Source: Arachis hypogaea (Eukaryota > Streptophyta > Magnoliopsida > Fabales > Fabaceae). From it: a stretch of DNA of 64,000 bases. Shown piece by piece: positions 11,861-23,443 of this stretch. The notes beneath the pieces are model-generated. The model saw only the letters and a list, made by a program, of their open reading frames with translations. It searched no databases and had not been told where the DNA came from. A program made the translations under genes and the position numbers. How positions within the stretch are numbered: position 1 is the first letter of the stretch; every line of letters begins with the position of its first letter. The stretch spans positions 69,501 through 133,500 of the forward strand of contig NW_027255457.1 of NCBI RefSeq assembly GCF_003086295.3. The letters are read 5' to 3'.

Positions 11861-13580
11861 CTTTTTTATGCTTTTTTAGCGTTTTCAAGGTTTTTAGTGT
11901 TTCTAGGTTTTTAGGGTTTTTAGGGTTTTCTAGAGTTTTAAAGGTTTTCTAGGGTTTTTAGGGTTTTTTAGGAGTTTTTAGGATTCTCTAGGGGCTTTAG
12001 TGTTTTTTAGGGTTTTGTAGGGTTTGTTAGAATTTTCTAGTGTTTTGTAGGATTTTTAGCATTTTTTAGGGTTTTCTAGGGTTTTTAGAATTTTTTAGGG
12101 TTTTTAGGGTTTCCTATTATTCTTATGGTTTTTTAGTGTTTTCTAAGGTTTTTCTGGAGTTTTTACAGTTTTCTAGGATTTTTCAGGGTTTTCTAGGATT
12201 TTCTAGAGTTTTAAGAGATTTTTAGGGTTTTCTATGGTTTTTAGAGTTTTCTTGGGTTATTAGTGTTTTTTAGGGTTTTCTTTGGTTTTTAGGATTTTCT
12301 AGGGTTTTTTAGGGTTTTCTAGGGTTTTTAGGATTTTTCTAAGGTTTTCTAGTGTTTTTTTTTATCTTTTTAAGGTTTTTTTAGAGTTTTCTAGATTTTT
12401 AGTGGTTTTTAAATTTTTATAGGGTTTATAGTATTTTTTAGGGTTTTTAGGGTTTTAGTGTTTTTAAGGTTTTAAGGGTTTTTTAGGGTTTTCTAGGGGT
12501 TTTTAGTGTTTTTTAAGGTTTAAAGGATTTTCTAGGGTTTTTTTTAGGGTTTTTTGGGATTTTCTAGGGTTTTAGGATTTTTTTAGGGTTTTCTAGGATT
12601 TTTTAGGTTTTCTATGGTGTTCTATGATTCTTAGGGTTTTTTACGGTTTTCTAGAGTTTTTTACGGTTTTCTAGGATTTTTTGGGTTTTCTAGAGTTTTT
12701 GGAGTTTTTAGGGTTTTTCTATGGTTTTTACGATTTTCTAGGGCTTTTTATGATTTTTTTAATTTTTCTAGGATATTTTAGGAATTTTAGGATTTTTTTT
12801 GGGTTTTCTATCGCTGTTAGGGTTTTTTAAGGTTTTCTATCGTTGTTAGGGTTTTTTTAGGGTTTCTAGAGATTTTTAGGGTTTTTTAGGGTTTTCTAAG
12901 ATTTTCTAGAATTTTTAGGGTTTTTTAACCCAAAACACTAGAAAACACTAAAAAACCCTACAAAACCCTAGAAAATGCGAAAAAACCGAATAAAACCGAG
13001 AAATTCCTAAAAAACCCTAGAAACCCTAAAAAACCCTAGAAAAACCCTAAAAACCCTAGAGAATCTTAAAAAATTCAGGAAATCCCTAAAAAACCCTGGA
13101 AAACCCTAGAAAACGCTAAAAACCTTAGAAAATCATAAAAACGCTAGAAAACCCTAAAAAACCCTAGAAAACACTAAAAACCCTAAAAAATCCTAAAAAC
13201 CCTAGGAAACCCTAAAAAACCCTAAAACACCCTAAGAACCTTAGAAAATCCTAGAAAATGCTAAAAGCCCAAGAAAATGCTAAAAAATCCTAGAAAACCC
13301 TAAAAAATTCTAAGAACTCTAGAAAACCCTAGAAACCCAAAAAACCCTAGAAAACCCTAAAAAACCCTGAAAAATCCTAAAAACCCTAAAAAACCCTAAA
13401 AACCCTAAACCCTAAACCCTAAACCCTAAACCCTAGAAAACCCTAAAAAATCCTAAGAAACCCTTAATATCCAAAAAACACTAAAAACCCAAGAAAACCC
13501 TAAAAACCATAAAAGACTAAAAACCACTAGAAAACCCTAAAAAATCCTAAAAACCCTAGAAAACCCTAAAAACACTAAAA
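11861..13580 (+). repeat. Unit 7, type A with perfect telomere insertion
   Basis: J1 at 12926/12927; A motif near 12976. Nearly identical to unit 5 except at 13403-13435, where the family sequence AACTTTAGAAAACC is replaced by perfect CCCTAAA repeats. Length about 1.72 kb. Confidence 0.88.
13403..13435 (-). repeat. Perfect CCCTAAA telomere patch (4 units plus CCCTA)
   Basis: Four exact tandem CCCTAAA units at 13403-13430 followed by CCCTA. Sister A units at 6224, 9586 and 24519 have AACTTTAGAAAACC in this place, so the patch is private to this unit and younger than its surroundings. Confidence 0.9.
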
Positions 13581-15202
13581 TTTTTTTTTTGCTTTTTTTA
13601 GCGTTTTCAATGTTTTTAGTTTTCTAGGGTTTTTAGGGTTTTCTAGAGTTTTTAGGATTCTCTAGGGGTTTTAGTGTTTTTTAGGGTTTTGTAGGGTTTG
13701 TTAGAATTTTCTAGTGTTTTTTAGGCTTTTTAGCATTTTTTAGGGTTTTCTGGGGATTTTAGGATTTTTTAGGGTTTTGTAGGATTTTTTAGGTTTTTTA
13801 GGGTTTCCTATTAATCTTAGGATTTTTTAGAGTTTTCTAAGATTTTCTGGAGTTTTACGGTTTTCTAGGGTTTTTCGGGGTTTTCTAGAGTGTTAAGAGT
13901 GTTTTAGGGTTTTCTACGGTTTTTAGGATTTTTTAGGGTTTTCTAGGGTTTTTAGGGTTTTCTTGGGTTTTTAGTGTTTTTTAGGGTTTTCTATGGTTTT
14001 TAGGGTTTTCAAGTTTTTTAGTGTTTTTAGTGTTTTTAGTGTTTTTTAGAATTTTCTAGGTTTTTTAGTGTTTTTTAGAGTTTTCTAGGGATTATAGTGT
14101 TTTTTAGGGTTTTCTAGGGGTTTTTGGTGTTTTTAAGGTTTTAAGGGTTTTTTAGGGTTTTCTAGGGGTTTTTAGTATTTTTTAAGGTTTTAAGGGTTTT
14201 CTAGAGTTTTTTAGGGTTTTTTGGATTTTTTAGGGTTTTCTAGGATTTTTAGGGTTTTCTAGGGTGTTCTATGATTCTTAGGAATTTTTAGGGTTTTCTA
14301 GGGTTTTTTATGGTTTTTTAGGGATTTTTGGGTTTTCTAGGGTTTTCTAGAGTTTTTGGAGTTTTTAGGGATTTCTAGGTTTTTGTTTTCTAGGTTTTTA
14401 GGATTTTTAGTTTTTAGGATTTTTAGGTTTTTTATTTTTTCTAGGATCTTCTAAGATTTTTAGAGTTTTTTTGGGATTTTAGGGTTTTTTTTCTATTGTT
14501 TTCTATCGTTGTTAGGGTTTTTTTTAGGGTTTCTAGAGATTTTTAGGGTTTTTTAGGGTTTTCAAAGATTTTCTAGAATTTTTAGGGTTTTTAACCCAAA
14601 ACACTAGAAAACACTAAAAAACCCTACAAAACCCTAGAAAACGCGAAAAAACCTAGAATTCCTAAAAAACCCTAGAGAATCTTAAATAATCCAAGAAAAC
14701 CCTAAATGCCTGGAAAACCCTAGAAAACCCTAAAAAACCCTAGAAAACACTAAAAACCATAAAAAATCCTAAAACCCTAGGAAACCCTAAAAAACCCTAA
14801 GAACCCTAGAAAACCCTAGAGAATTCTAAAAAAATCCTAGAAAACCCAGAAATCCCTAAAAACCCTAGAAAATGCTAAAAACCCAAGAGAATGCTAAAAA
14901 ATCCTAGAAAACCCTAAAAAACTCTAAGAACTCTAGAAAACTCCAAGAAACCCTAGAAAACCATAAAAACCCTAGAAAACATAAAAACCCAAAAAACATA
15001 GAAAACCCTAAAAACCCTAAAAACAAAAAACCCTAGAAAACCCTAAAAAACTTTAGAAACCCTAGAAAACCCTAAAAAACCATAAGAAATCCTAAATGTC
15101 CTAAAAACACTAAAAACCCAAGAAAACCCTAAAAACCCCTAGAAAACCCTAAAAATCCAAAAACCTTAGAAAACCCTAAAAAACCCAAAAAACACTAAAA
15201 AA
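13581..15202 (+). repeat. Unit 8, type B, with compressed stretch
   Basis: J1 at 14592/14593. Around 14375-14435 the G/T arm is shortened and several GGG are reduced to GG relative to units 4 and 6, a pattern that may reflect base-calling or consensus errors in homopolymers. Remainder matches type B. Confidence 0.85.
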
Positions 15203-16856
15203 CTTTTTTATGCTTTTTAGCGTTTTCAAGGTTTTTAGTGTTTCTAGGTTTTTAGGGTTTTTAGCGTTTTCTAGAGTTTTAAAGGTTTTCTAGGGTTTTT
15301 AGGGTTTTTAGGAGTTTTAGGATTCTCTAGGGCTTTAGTGTTTTTTAGGGTTTTGTAGGGTTTGTTAGAATTTTCTAGTGTTTTGTAGGTTTTTAGCATT
15401 TTTAGGGTTTTCTAGGGTTTTTAGAATTTTTTAGGGTTTTGTAGGTTTTATTTTTTAGGTTTTATTTTTTAGGTTTTTTATTTTTAAGTTTTCTGATTTT
15501 TAGGTTTTCTAGGATTTTCTAGTTTAAGAGATTTTTAGGGTTTTCTACGGTTTTTAGGATTTTTAGGTTTTTTTTTTAGATTTTTTTTTTTTTTTAGGTT
15601 TTCTTGGTTTTTAGGATTTTCTAGGGTTTTTAGGGTTTTCTAGGGTTTTTAGGATTTTTCTAAGGTTTTCTAGTGTTTTTTTTATCTTTTTAAGGTTTTT
15701 TTAGAGTTTCTAGATTTTTAGTGGTTTTTAAATTTTTATAGGGTTTATAGTATTTTTTAGGGTTTTTAGGGTTTAGTGTTTTTAAGGTTTTAAGGGTTTT
15801 TTAGGTTTTCTAGGGGTTTTAGTGTTTTTAAGGTTTAAAGGTTTTCTAGGGTTTTTTTAGGGTTTTTTGGGATTTTCTAGGTTTTAGGATTTTTTTAGGG
15901 TTTTCTAGGATTTTTTAGGTTTTCTATGGTGTTCTATGATTCTTAGGGTTTTTTACGGTTTTCTAGAGTTTTTTACGGTTTTCTAGGATTTTTTGGGGTT
16001 TTCTAGAGTTTTGGAGTTTTTAGGGTTTTTCTATGGTTTTTACGATTTCTAGGGCTTTTTATGATTTTTTTAATTTTTCTAGGATATTTTAGGAATTTTA
16101 GGATTTTTTTTGGTTTTCTATCGCTGTTAGGGTTTTTTAAGGTTTTCTATCGTTGTTAGGGTTTTTTTAGGGTTTCTAGAGATTTTTAGGGTTTTTTAGG
16201 GTTTTCTAAGATTTTCTAGAATTTTAGGGTTTTTTAACCCAAAACACTAGAAAACACTAAAAAACCCTACAAAACCCTAGAAAATGCGAAAAAACCGAAT
16301 AAAACCGAGAAATTCCTAAAAAACCCTAGAAACCCTAAAAAACCCTAGAAAAACCCTAAAAACCCTAGAGAATCTTAAAAATTCAGGAAATCCCTAAAAA
16401 ACCTGGAAAACCTAGAAAACGCTAAAAACCTTAGAAAATCATAAAAACGCTAGAAAACCCTAAAAAACCCTAGAAAACACTAAAAACCCTAAAAAATCCT
16501 AAAACCCTAGAAACCCTAAAAAACCCTAAAACACCCTAAGAACCTTAGAAAATCCTAGAAAATGCTAAAAGCCCAAGAAAATGCTAAAAATCTAGAAAAC
16601 CCTAAAAATTCTAAGAACTCTAGAAAACCCTAGAAACCCAAAAAACCCTAGAAAACCCTAAAAAACCCTGAAAAATCCTAAAAACCCTAAAAACCCTAAA
16701 AAACCTAAAAAACCCTAGAAAACCCTAAAAAACCTAAGAAACCCTTAATATCCAAAAAACACTAAAAACCCAAGAAAACCCTAAAACCATAAAAGACTAA
16801 AACCACTAGAAAACCCTAAAAATCCTAAAACCCTAGAAAACCCTAAAAACACTAAA
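15203..16856 (+). repeat. Unit 9, type A, degraded first half
   Basis: J1 at 16235/16236. Between about 15300 and 15640 the sequence departs from its sister units: repeated TTTTATTTTTTAGG, T runs of 8 to 17 bases near 15565-15600, and missing segments. From 15650 it is a normal A arm. I suspect low consensus quality rather than true divergence. Confidence 0.82.
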
Positions 16857-18262
16857 TTTTTTTTTTTGCTTTTTTTAGCGTTTTCAATGTTTTTAGTTTT
16901 CTAGGGTTTTTAGGTTTCTAGAGTTTTAGGATTCTCTAGGGGTTTTAGTGTTTTTAGGTTTTGTAGGGTTTGTTAGAATTTTCTAGTGTTTTTTAGGCTT
17001 TTTAGCATTTTTTAGGGTTTTCTGGGATTTAGGATTTTTTAGGGTTTTGTAGGATTTTTTAGGTTTTTAGGGTTTCCTATTAATCTTAGGATTTTTTAGA
17101 GTTTTCTAAGATTTTCTGGAGTTTTTACGGTTTTCTAGGGTTTTTCGGGGTTTTCTAGAGTGTTAAGAGTGTTTTTAGGTTTTCTACGGTTTTTAGGATT
17201 TTTTAGGTTTTCTAGGGTTTTTAGGGTTTTCTTGGGTTTTTAGTGTTTTTTAGGGTTTTCTATGGTTTTTTAGGGTTTTCAAGTTTTTTAGTGTTTTTAG
17301 TGTTTTTAGGTGTTTTTAGAATTTTCTAGGTTTTTAGTGTTTTTAGAGTTTTCTAGGGATTATAGTGTTTTTTTTAGGGTTTTCTAGGGGTTTTTGGTGT
17401 TTTTAAGGTTTTAAGGGTTTTTTAGGGTTTTCTAGGGGTTTTTAGTATTTTTTAAGGTTTTAAGGGTTTTCTAGAGTTTTTTAGGGTTTTTGGATTTTTT
17501 AGGTTTTCTAGGATTTTTAGGTTTTCTAGGTGTTCTATGATTTAGGAATTTTTAGGGTTTTTTAGGTTTCAAAGATTTCTAGAATTTTTAGGGTTTTTAA
17601 CCCAAAACACTAGAAACACTAAAAACCCTACAAAACCCTAGAAAACGCGAAAAAACCTAGAAATTCCTAAAAAACCCTAGAGAATCTTAAATAATCCAAG
17701 AATACCCTAAATGCCTGGAAACCCTAGAAAACCCTAAAAAACCCTAGAAAACACTAAAAACCAATAAAAATCCTAAAACCCTAGGAAACCCTAAAAAACC
17801 CTAAGAACCCTAGAAAACCCTAGAGAATTCTAAAAAATCCTAAGAAAACCCAGAAATCCCTAAAAACCCTAGAAAATGCTAAAAACCAAAGAGAATGCTA
17901 AAAAAAATCCTAGAAAACCCTAAAAAACTCTAAGAATCTAGAAAACTCGAAGAAAACCCTAGAAAACCATAAAAAACCCTAGAAAACCAAAAAAACGCCA
18001 AAAAACAATAGAAAACCCTAAAAACCCTAAAAACAAAAAAACCCTAGAAAACCTAAAAAACTTTAGAATACCCCTAGGAAAACCCCCTAAAAAACTTTTC
18101 ATGAAGAGGAATCCTAAATGTCCTAAAAACACAAATAAACCCAAGAAAAAAAGGCCCATAAAAAACCCCCTAGAAAAAAAAACCCTAAAAAAATCCAAAA
18201 AAAAAAAAAAAAAAGAACCTTAGAAAACCCTAAAAGACCAAAAAAACACTAAAAAAAAAAAC
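16857..18262 (+). repeat. Unit 10, type B with internal deletion
   Basis: J1 at 17598/17599. The J1-to-J1 distance from the preceding unit is 1.36 kb instead of 1.65 kb, because about 0.28 kb of G/T arm is absent at about 17550-17560, between AGGAATTTTTAGGG and GGTTTCAAAGATT. The C/A arm from about 18060 has unusual extra C and A bases (long A run near 18190), right beside the gap. Confidence 0.82.
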
Positions 18263-18290
18263 CCCCTCCTTTATGCCCCCTTTTAGCGTT
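18263..18290 (+). repeat. J2 boundary, distorted, at gap edge
   Basis: The bases CTCCTTTATGCCCCCTTTTA and following GCGTT are a recognisable but error-laden form of J2 (TTTTTTATGC then TTTAGCGTT). Extra C residues appear where all other copies have T, consistent with poor consensus at a contig end. Confidence 0.7.
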
Positions 18291-19290
18291 NNNNNNNNNN
18301 NNNNNNNNNNNNNNNNNNNNNNNNNNNNNNNNNNNNNNNNNNNNNNNNNNNNNNNNNNNNNNNNNNNNNNNNNNNNNNNNNNNNNNNNNNNNNNNNNNNN
18401 NNNNNNNNNNNNNNNNNNNNNNNNNNNNNNNNNNNNNNNNNNNNNNNNNNNNNNNNNNNNNNNNNNNNNNNNNNNNNNNNNNNNNNNNNNNNNNNNNNNN
18501 NNNNNNNNNNNNNNNNNNNNNNNNNNNNNNNNNNNNNNNNNNNNNNNNNNNNNNNNNNNNNNNNNNNNNNNNNNNNNNNNNNNNNNNNNNNNNNNNNNNN
18601 NNNNNNNNNNNNNNNNNNNNNNNNNNNNNNNNNNNNNNNNNNNNNNNNNNNNNNNNNNNNNNNNNNNNNNNNNNNNNNNNNNNNNNNNNNNNNNNNNNNN
18701 NNNNNNNNNNNNNNNNNNNNNNNNNNNNNNNNNNNNNNNNNNNNNNNNNNNNNNNNNNNNNNNNNNNNNNNNNNNNNNNNNNNNNNNNNNNNNNNNNNNN
18801 NNNNNNNNNNNNNNNNNNNNNNNNNNNNNNNNNNNNNNNNNNNNNNNNNNNNNNNNNNNNNNNNNNNNNNNNNNNNNNNNNNNNNNNNNNNNNNNNNNNN
18901 NNNNNNNNNNNNNNNNNNNNNNNNNNNNNNNNNNNNNNNNNNNNNNNNNNNNNNNNNNNNNNNNNNNNNNNNNNNNNNNNNNNNNNNNNNNNNNNNNNNN
19001 NNNNNNNNNNNNNNNNNNNNNNNNNNNNNNNNNNNNNNNNNNNNNNNNNNNNNNNNNNNNNNNNNNNNNNNNNNNNNNNNNNNNNNNNNNNNNNNNNNNN
19101 NNNNNNNNNNNNNNNNNNNNNNNNNNNNNNNNNNNNNNNNNNNNNNNNNNNNNNNNNNNNNNNNNNNNNNNNNNNNNNNNNNNNNNNNNNNNNNNNNNNN
19201 NNNNNNNNNNNNNNNNNNNNNNNNNNNNNNNNNNNNNNNNNNNNNNNNNNNNNNNNNNNNNNNNNNNNNNNNNNNNNNNNNNNNNNNNNN
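18291..19290. other. Assembly gap, exactly 1,000 N
   Basis: A run of exactly 1,000 N, a round number typical of a placeholder of unknown size. Left flank is the end of a type B unit, right flank is late in a type B G/T arm. Normal B-to-B spacing of about 3.34 kb against 988 called bases between the two J1 sites suggests about 2.35 kb missing, including one complete type A J1. Confidence 0.95.
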
Positions 19291-20193
19291 TTTATGGTTT
19301 TCTAGGTTTTTGGGGTTTTCTAGGGTTTTCTAGAGTTTTTGGAGTTTTTAGGGATTTCTAGGTTTTTTAGGATTTTCTAGGGTTTTTTAGGATTTTCTAG
19401 GGCTTTTTAGGGATTTTAGGGTTTTTTATTTTTTCTAGGATCTTTTAAGATTTTTAGGGTTTTTTTGGAATTTTAGGGTTTTTTTTCTATTGTTTTCTAT
19501 CATTGTTAGGGTTTTTTTTAGGGTTTCTAGAGATTTTTAGGGTTTTTTAGGGTTTTCAAAGATTTTCTAGAATTTTTAGGGTTTTTAACCCAAAACACTA
19601 GAAAACACTAAAAAACCCTACAAAACCCTAGAAAACGCGAAAAAACCTAGAAATTCCTAAAAAACCTAGAGAATCTTAAATAATCCAAGAAAACCCTAAT
19701 ACCTGGAAAACCCTAGAAAACCTAAAACCCTAGAAAACACTAAAAACCATAAAAAATCCTAAAAACCCTAGGAACCCTAAAAAACCTAAGAACCCTAGAA
19801 AACCCTAGAGAATTCTAAAAAAGTCCTAGAAAACCCAGAAATCCCTAAAAACCCTAGAAAATGCTAAAAACCCAAGAGAATGCTAAAAAAATCCTAGAAA
19901 ACCCTAAAAAACTCTAAGAACTCTAGAAAACTCCAAGAAACCCTAGAAAACCGTAAAAAACCCTGAAAACATAAAAACCCAAAAACCCTAGAAAACCCTA
20001 AAACCCTAAAAACAAAAAAACCCTAGAAAACCCTAAAAAACTTTAGAAAACCCTAGAAAACCCTAAAAACCATAAGAAATCCTAAATGTCCTAAAAACAC
20101 TAAAACCCAAGAAAACCCTAAAAACCCCCTAGAAAACCCTAAAAATCCTAAAAACCTTAGAAAACCCTAAAAACCCAAAAAACACTAAAAAAA
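19291..20193 (+). repeat. Unit 11, type B, 5' lost in gap
   Basis: Begins about 0.3 kb before J1 (19586/19587). B motif near 19635; AATACCTGG variant. C/A arm ends in a J2 with A7 then TTTTTATGC, a variant shared with the units ending at 23443 and 26735. Confidence 0.86.
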
Positions 20194-21881
20194 TTTTTAT
20201 GCTTTTTTAGCGTTTTCAAGGTTTTTAGTGTTTCTAGGGTTTTTAGGGTTTTTAGGGTTTTCTAGAGTTTTAAAGGTTTTTAGGGTTTTTTAGGAGTTTT
20301 TAGGATTCTCTAGGGCTTTAGTGTTTTTTAGGGTTTTGTAGGGTTTGTTAGAATTTTCTAGTGTTTTGTAGGGTTTTTAGCATTTTTTAGGGTTTTCTAG
20401 GGTTTTTAGAATTTTTTAGGGTTTTGTAGGATTTTTTAGGTTTTTTAGGGTTTCCTATTATTCTTATGGTTTTTTAGTGTTTTCTAAGGTTTTCTGGAGT
20501 TTTTACGGTTTTCTAGGATTTTCTAGAGTTTTAAGAGATTTTTAGGGTTTTCTACGGTTTTTAGGATTTTTTAGGGTTTTCTATGGTTTTTAGAGTTTTC
20601 TTGGGTTATTAGTGTTTTTTAGGGTTTTCTTTGGTTTTTAGGATTTTCTAGGGTTTTTTAGGGTTTTCTAGGGTTTTTCTAAGGTTTTCTAGTGTTTTTT
20701 TTATCTTTTTAGGGTTTTTTTAGAGTTTTCTAGATTTTTAGTGGTTTTTAAATTTTTATAGGGTTATAGTATTTTTTAGGGTTTTTAGGGTTTTAGTGTT
20801 TTTAAGGTTTTAAGGGTTTTTTAGGGTTTTCTAGGGGTTTTTAGTGTTTTTTAAGGTTTAAAGGATTTTCTAGGGTTTTTTGGGATTTTCTAGGGTTTTA
20901 GGATTTTTTTAGGGTTTTCTAGGATTTTTTAGGTTTTCTATGGTGTTCTATGATTCTTAGGGTTTTTTACGGTTTTCTAGAGTTTTTTACGGTTTTCTAG
21001 GATTTTTTGGGGTTTTCTAGAGTTTTTGGAGTTTTTAGGGTTTTTCTATGATTTTTACGATTTTCTAGGGCTTTTTATGATTTTTTTAGATTTTCTAGAT
21101 ATTTTAGGGATTTTAGGATTTTTTTTGGGTTTTCTATCGCTGTTAGGATTTTTTAAGGTTTTCTATCGTTGTTAGGGTTTTTTTAGGGTTTCTAGAGATT
21201 TTTAGGGTTTTTTAGGGTTTTCTAAGATTTTCTAGAATTTTTAGGGTTTTTAACCCAAACACTAAAAACCCTACAAAACCCTAGAAAATGCGAAAAAACC
21301 GAATAAAACCGAGAAATTCCTAAAAAACCCTAGAAACCCTAAAAAACCCTAGAAAAACCCTAAAAACCCTAGAGAATCTTAAAAAATCCAGGAAATCCCT
21401 AAAAAACCCTGGAAAACCCTAGAAAACGCTAAAAACCTTAGTAAATCATAAAAAACGCTAGAAAACCCAAAAAAACCCTAGAAAACACTAAAAACCCTAA
21501 AAAATCCTAAAAACCCTAGAAACCCTAAAAACCTAAAACACCCTAAGAACCTTAGAAAATCCTAGAAAATGCTAAAAGCCAAGAAAATGCTAAAAAATCC
21601 TAGAAAACCCTAAAAAATTCTAAGAACTCTAGAAAACCCTAGAAACCCAAAAAACCCTAGAAAACCCTAAAAAACCCTGAAAAATCCTAAAAACCCTAAA
21701 AAACCCTAAAACCCTAAAAAACTTTAGAAAACCCTAGAAAACCCTAAAAAACCCTAAGAAACCCTTAATATCCAAAAAACACTAAAAACCCAAGAAAACC
21801 CTAAAAACCGTAAAAGACTAAAAACCACTAGAAAACCCTAAAAAATCCTAAAAACCCTAGAAAACCCTAAAAACACTAAAA
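20194..21881 (+). repeat. Unit 12, type A
   Basis: J1 at 21251/21252 with a shortened start AACCCAAACACTAAAAACCC, lacking one CACTAGAAAA step; the same shortening is in the unit at 24519. CTTAGTAAAT subtype near 21433. Length about 1.69 kb. Confidence 0.88.
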
Positions 21882-23443
21882 TTTTTTTTTTTGGTTTTTT
21901 TAGCGTTTTCAATGTTTTTAAGTTTTCTAGGGTTTTTAGGGTTTTCTAGAGTTTTTAGGATTCTCTAGGGGTTTTAGTGTTTTTTAGGGTTTTGTAGGGT
22001 TTGTTAGAATTTTCTAGTGTTTTGTAGGCTTTTTAGCATTTTTAGGGTTTTCTGGGGATTTTAGGATTTTTAGGGTTTTGTAGGATTTTTTAGGTTTTTT
22101 AGGGTTTCCTATTAATCTTAGGATTTTTTAGAGTTTTCTAAGATATCTGGAGTTTTTACGGTTTTCTAGGGTTTTTCGGGGTTTTCTAGAGTGTTAAGAG
22201 TGTTTTAGGGTTTTCTACGGTTTTTAGGATTTTTTAGGGTTTTCTAGGGTTTTTAGGGTTTTCTTGGATTTTTAGTGTTTTTTAGGGTTTTCTATGGTTT
22301 TTAGGGTTTTCAAGTTTTTTAGTGTTTTTAGTGTTTTTAGGGTTTTTTAGAATTTTCTAGGTTTTTTAGTGTTTTTTAGAGTTTTCTAGGGATTATAGTG
22401 GTTTTTAGGGTTTTCTAGGGGTTTTTGGTGTTTTTAAGGTTTTAAGGGTTTTTTAGGGTTTTCTAGGAGTTTTTAGTATTTTTAAGGTTTTAAGGGTTTT
22501 CTAGGGTGTTCTATGATTCTTAGGAATTTTTAGGGTTTTCTAGGGTTTTTTATGGTTTTCTAGGGATTTTTGGGGTTTTCTAGGGTTTTCTAGAGTTTTT
22601 GGAGTTTTTAGGGATTTCTAGGGTTTTTTAGGATTTTCTAGGGCTTTTTAGGGATTTTTAGGGTTTTTTATTTTTTCTAGGATCTTCTAAGATTTTTAGA
22701 GTTTTTTGGAATTTTAGGGTTTTTTTCTATTGTTTTCTATCGTTGTTAGGGTTTTTTTTAGGGTTTCTAGAGATTTTTAGGGTTTTTAGGGTTTTCAAAG
22801 ATTTTCTAGAATTTTTAGGGTTTTTAACCCAAAACACTAGAAAACACTAAAAAACCCTACAAAACCCTAGAAAACGCGAAAAAACCTAGAAATTCCTAAA
22901 AACCCTAGAGAATCTTAAATAATCCAAGAAAACCCTGAATACCCTAGAAAACCCTAGAAAACGCTAAAACCCTAGAAAACACTAAAAACCATAAAAAATC
23001 CTAAAAACCCTAGGAAACCCTAAAAAACCGTAAGAACCCTAGAAAACCCTAGAGAATTCTAAAAAAGTCCTAGAAAACCCAGAAATCCCTAAAAACCCTA
23101 GAAAATGCTAAAAACCCAAGAGAATGCTAAAAAAATCTTAGAAAACCCTAAAAAACTCTAAGAACTCTAGAAAACTCCAAGAAACCCTAGAAAACCGTAA
23201 AAAACCCTAGAAAACCATAAAAACCCAAAAACCCTAGAAAACCCTAAAAACCCTAAAAACAAAAAAACCCTAGAAAACCCTAAAAAACTTTAGAAAACCC
23301 TAGAAAACCCTAAAAAACCATAAGAAATCCTAAATGTCCTAAAAACACTAAAAACCCAAGAAAACCCTAAAAACCCCCTAGAAAACCCTAAAAATCCTAA
23401 AAACCTTAGAAAACCCTAAAAAACCCAAAAAACACTAAAAAAA
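21882..23443 (+). repeat. Unit 13, type B with 75-bp deletion
   Basis: J1 at 22825/22826. In the G/T arm near 22497, TAAGGGTTTTCTAGG joins directly to GTGTTCTATGATT, skipping about 75 bp found in units 4 and 6. The same deletion occurs in unit 15. Carries the GAATACCCTAG variant also seen in unit 2. Confidence 0.87.

Noticed and set aside
17959..18198. 79-codon open frame on the minus strand
   Set aside because: The product is almost only F, G, L and R, as expected from translating TTTTTAGGG-like repeat, and it lies in the error-rich stretch beside the gap, where stray bases happen to remove stops. No start context or family similarity.
18273..19361. 362-codon open frame on the plus strand
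   Set aside because: It is open only because it crosses 1,000 N. The few called codons translate satellite repeat.
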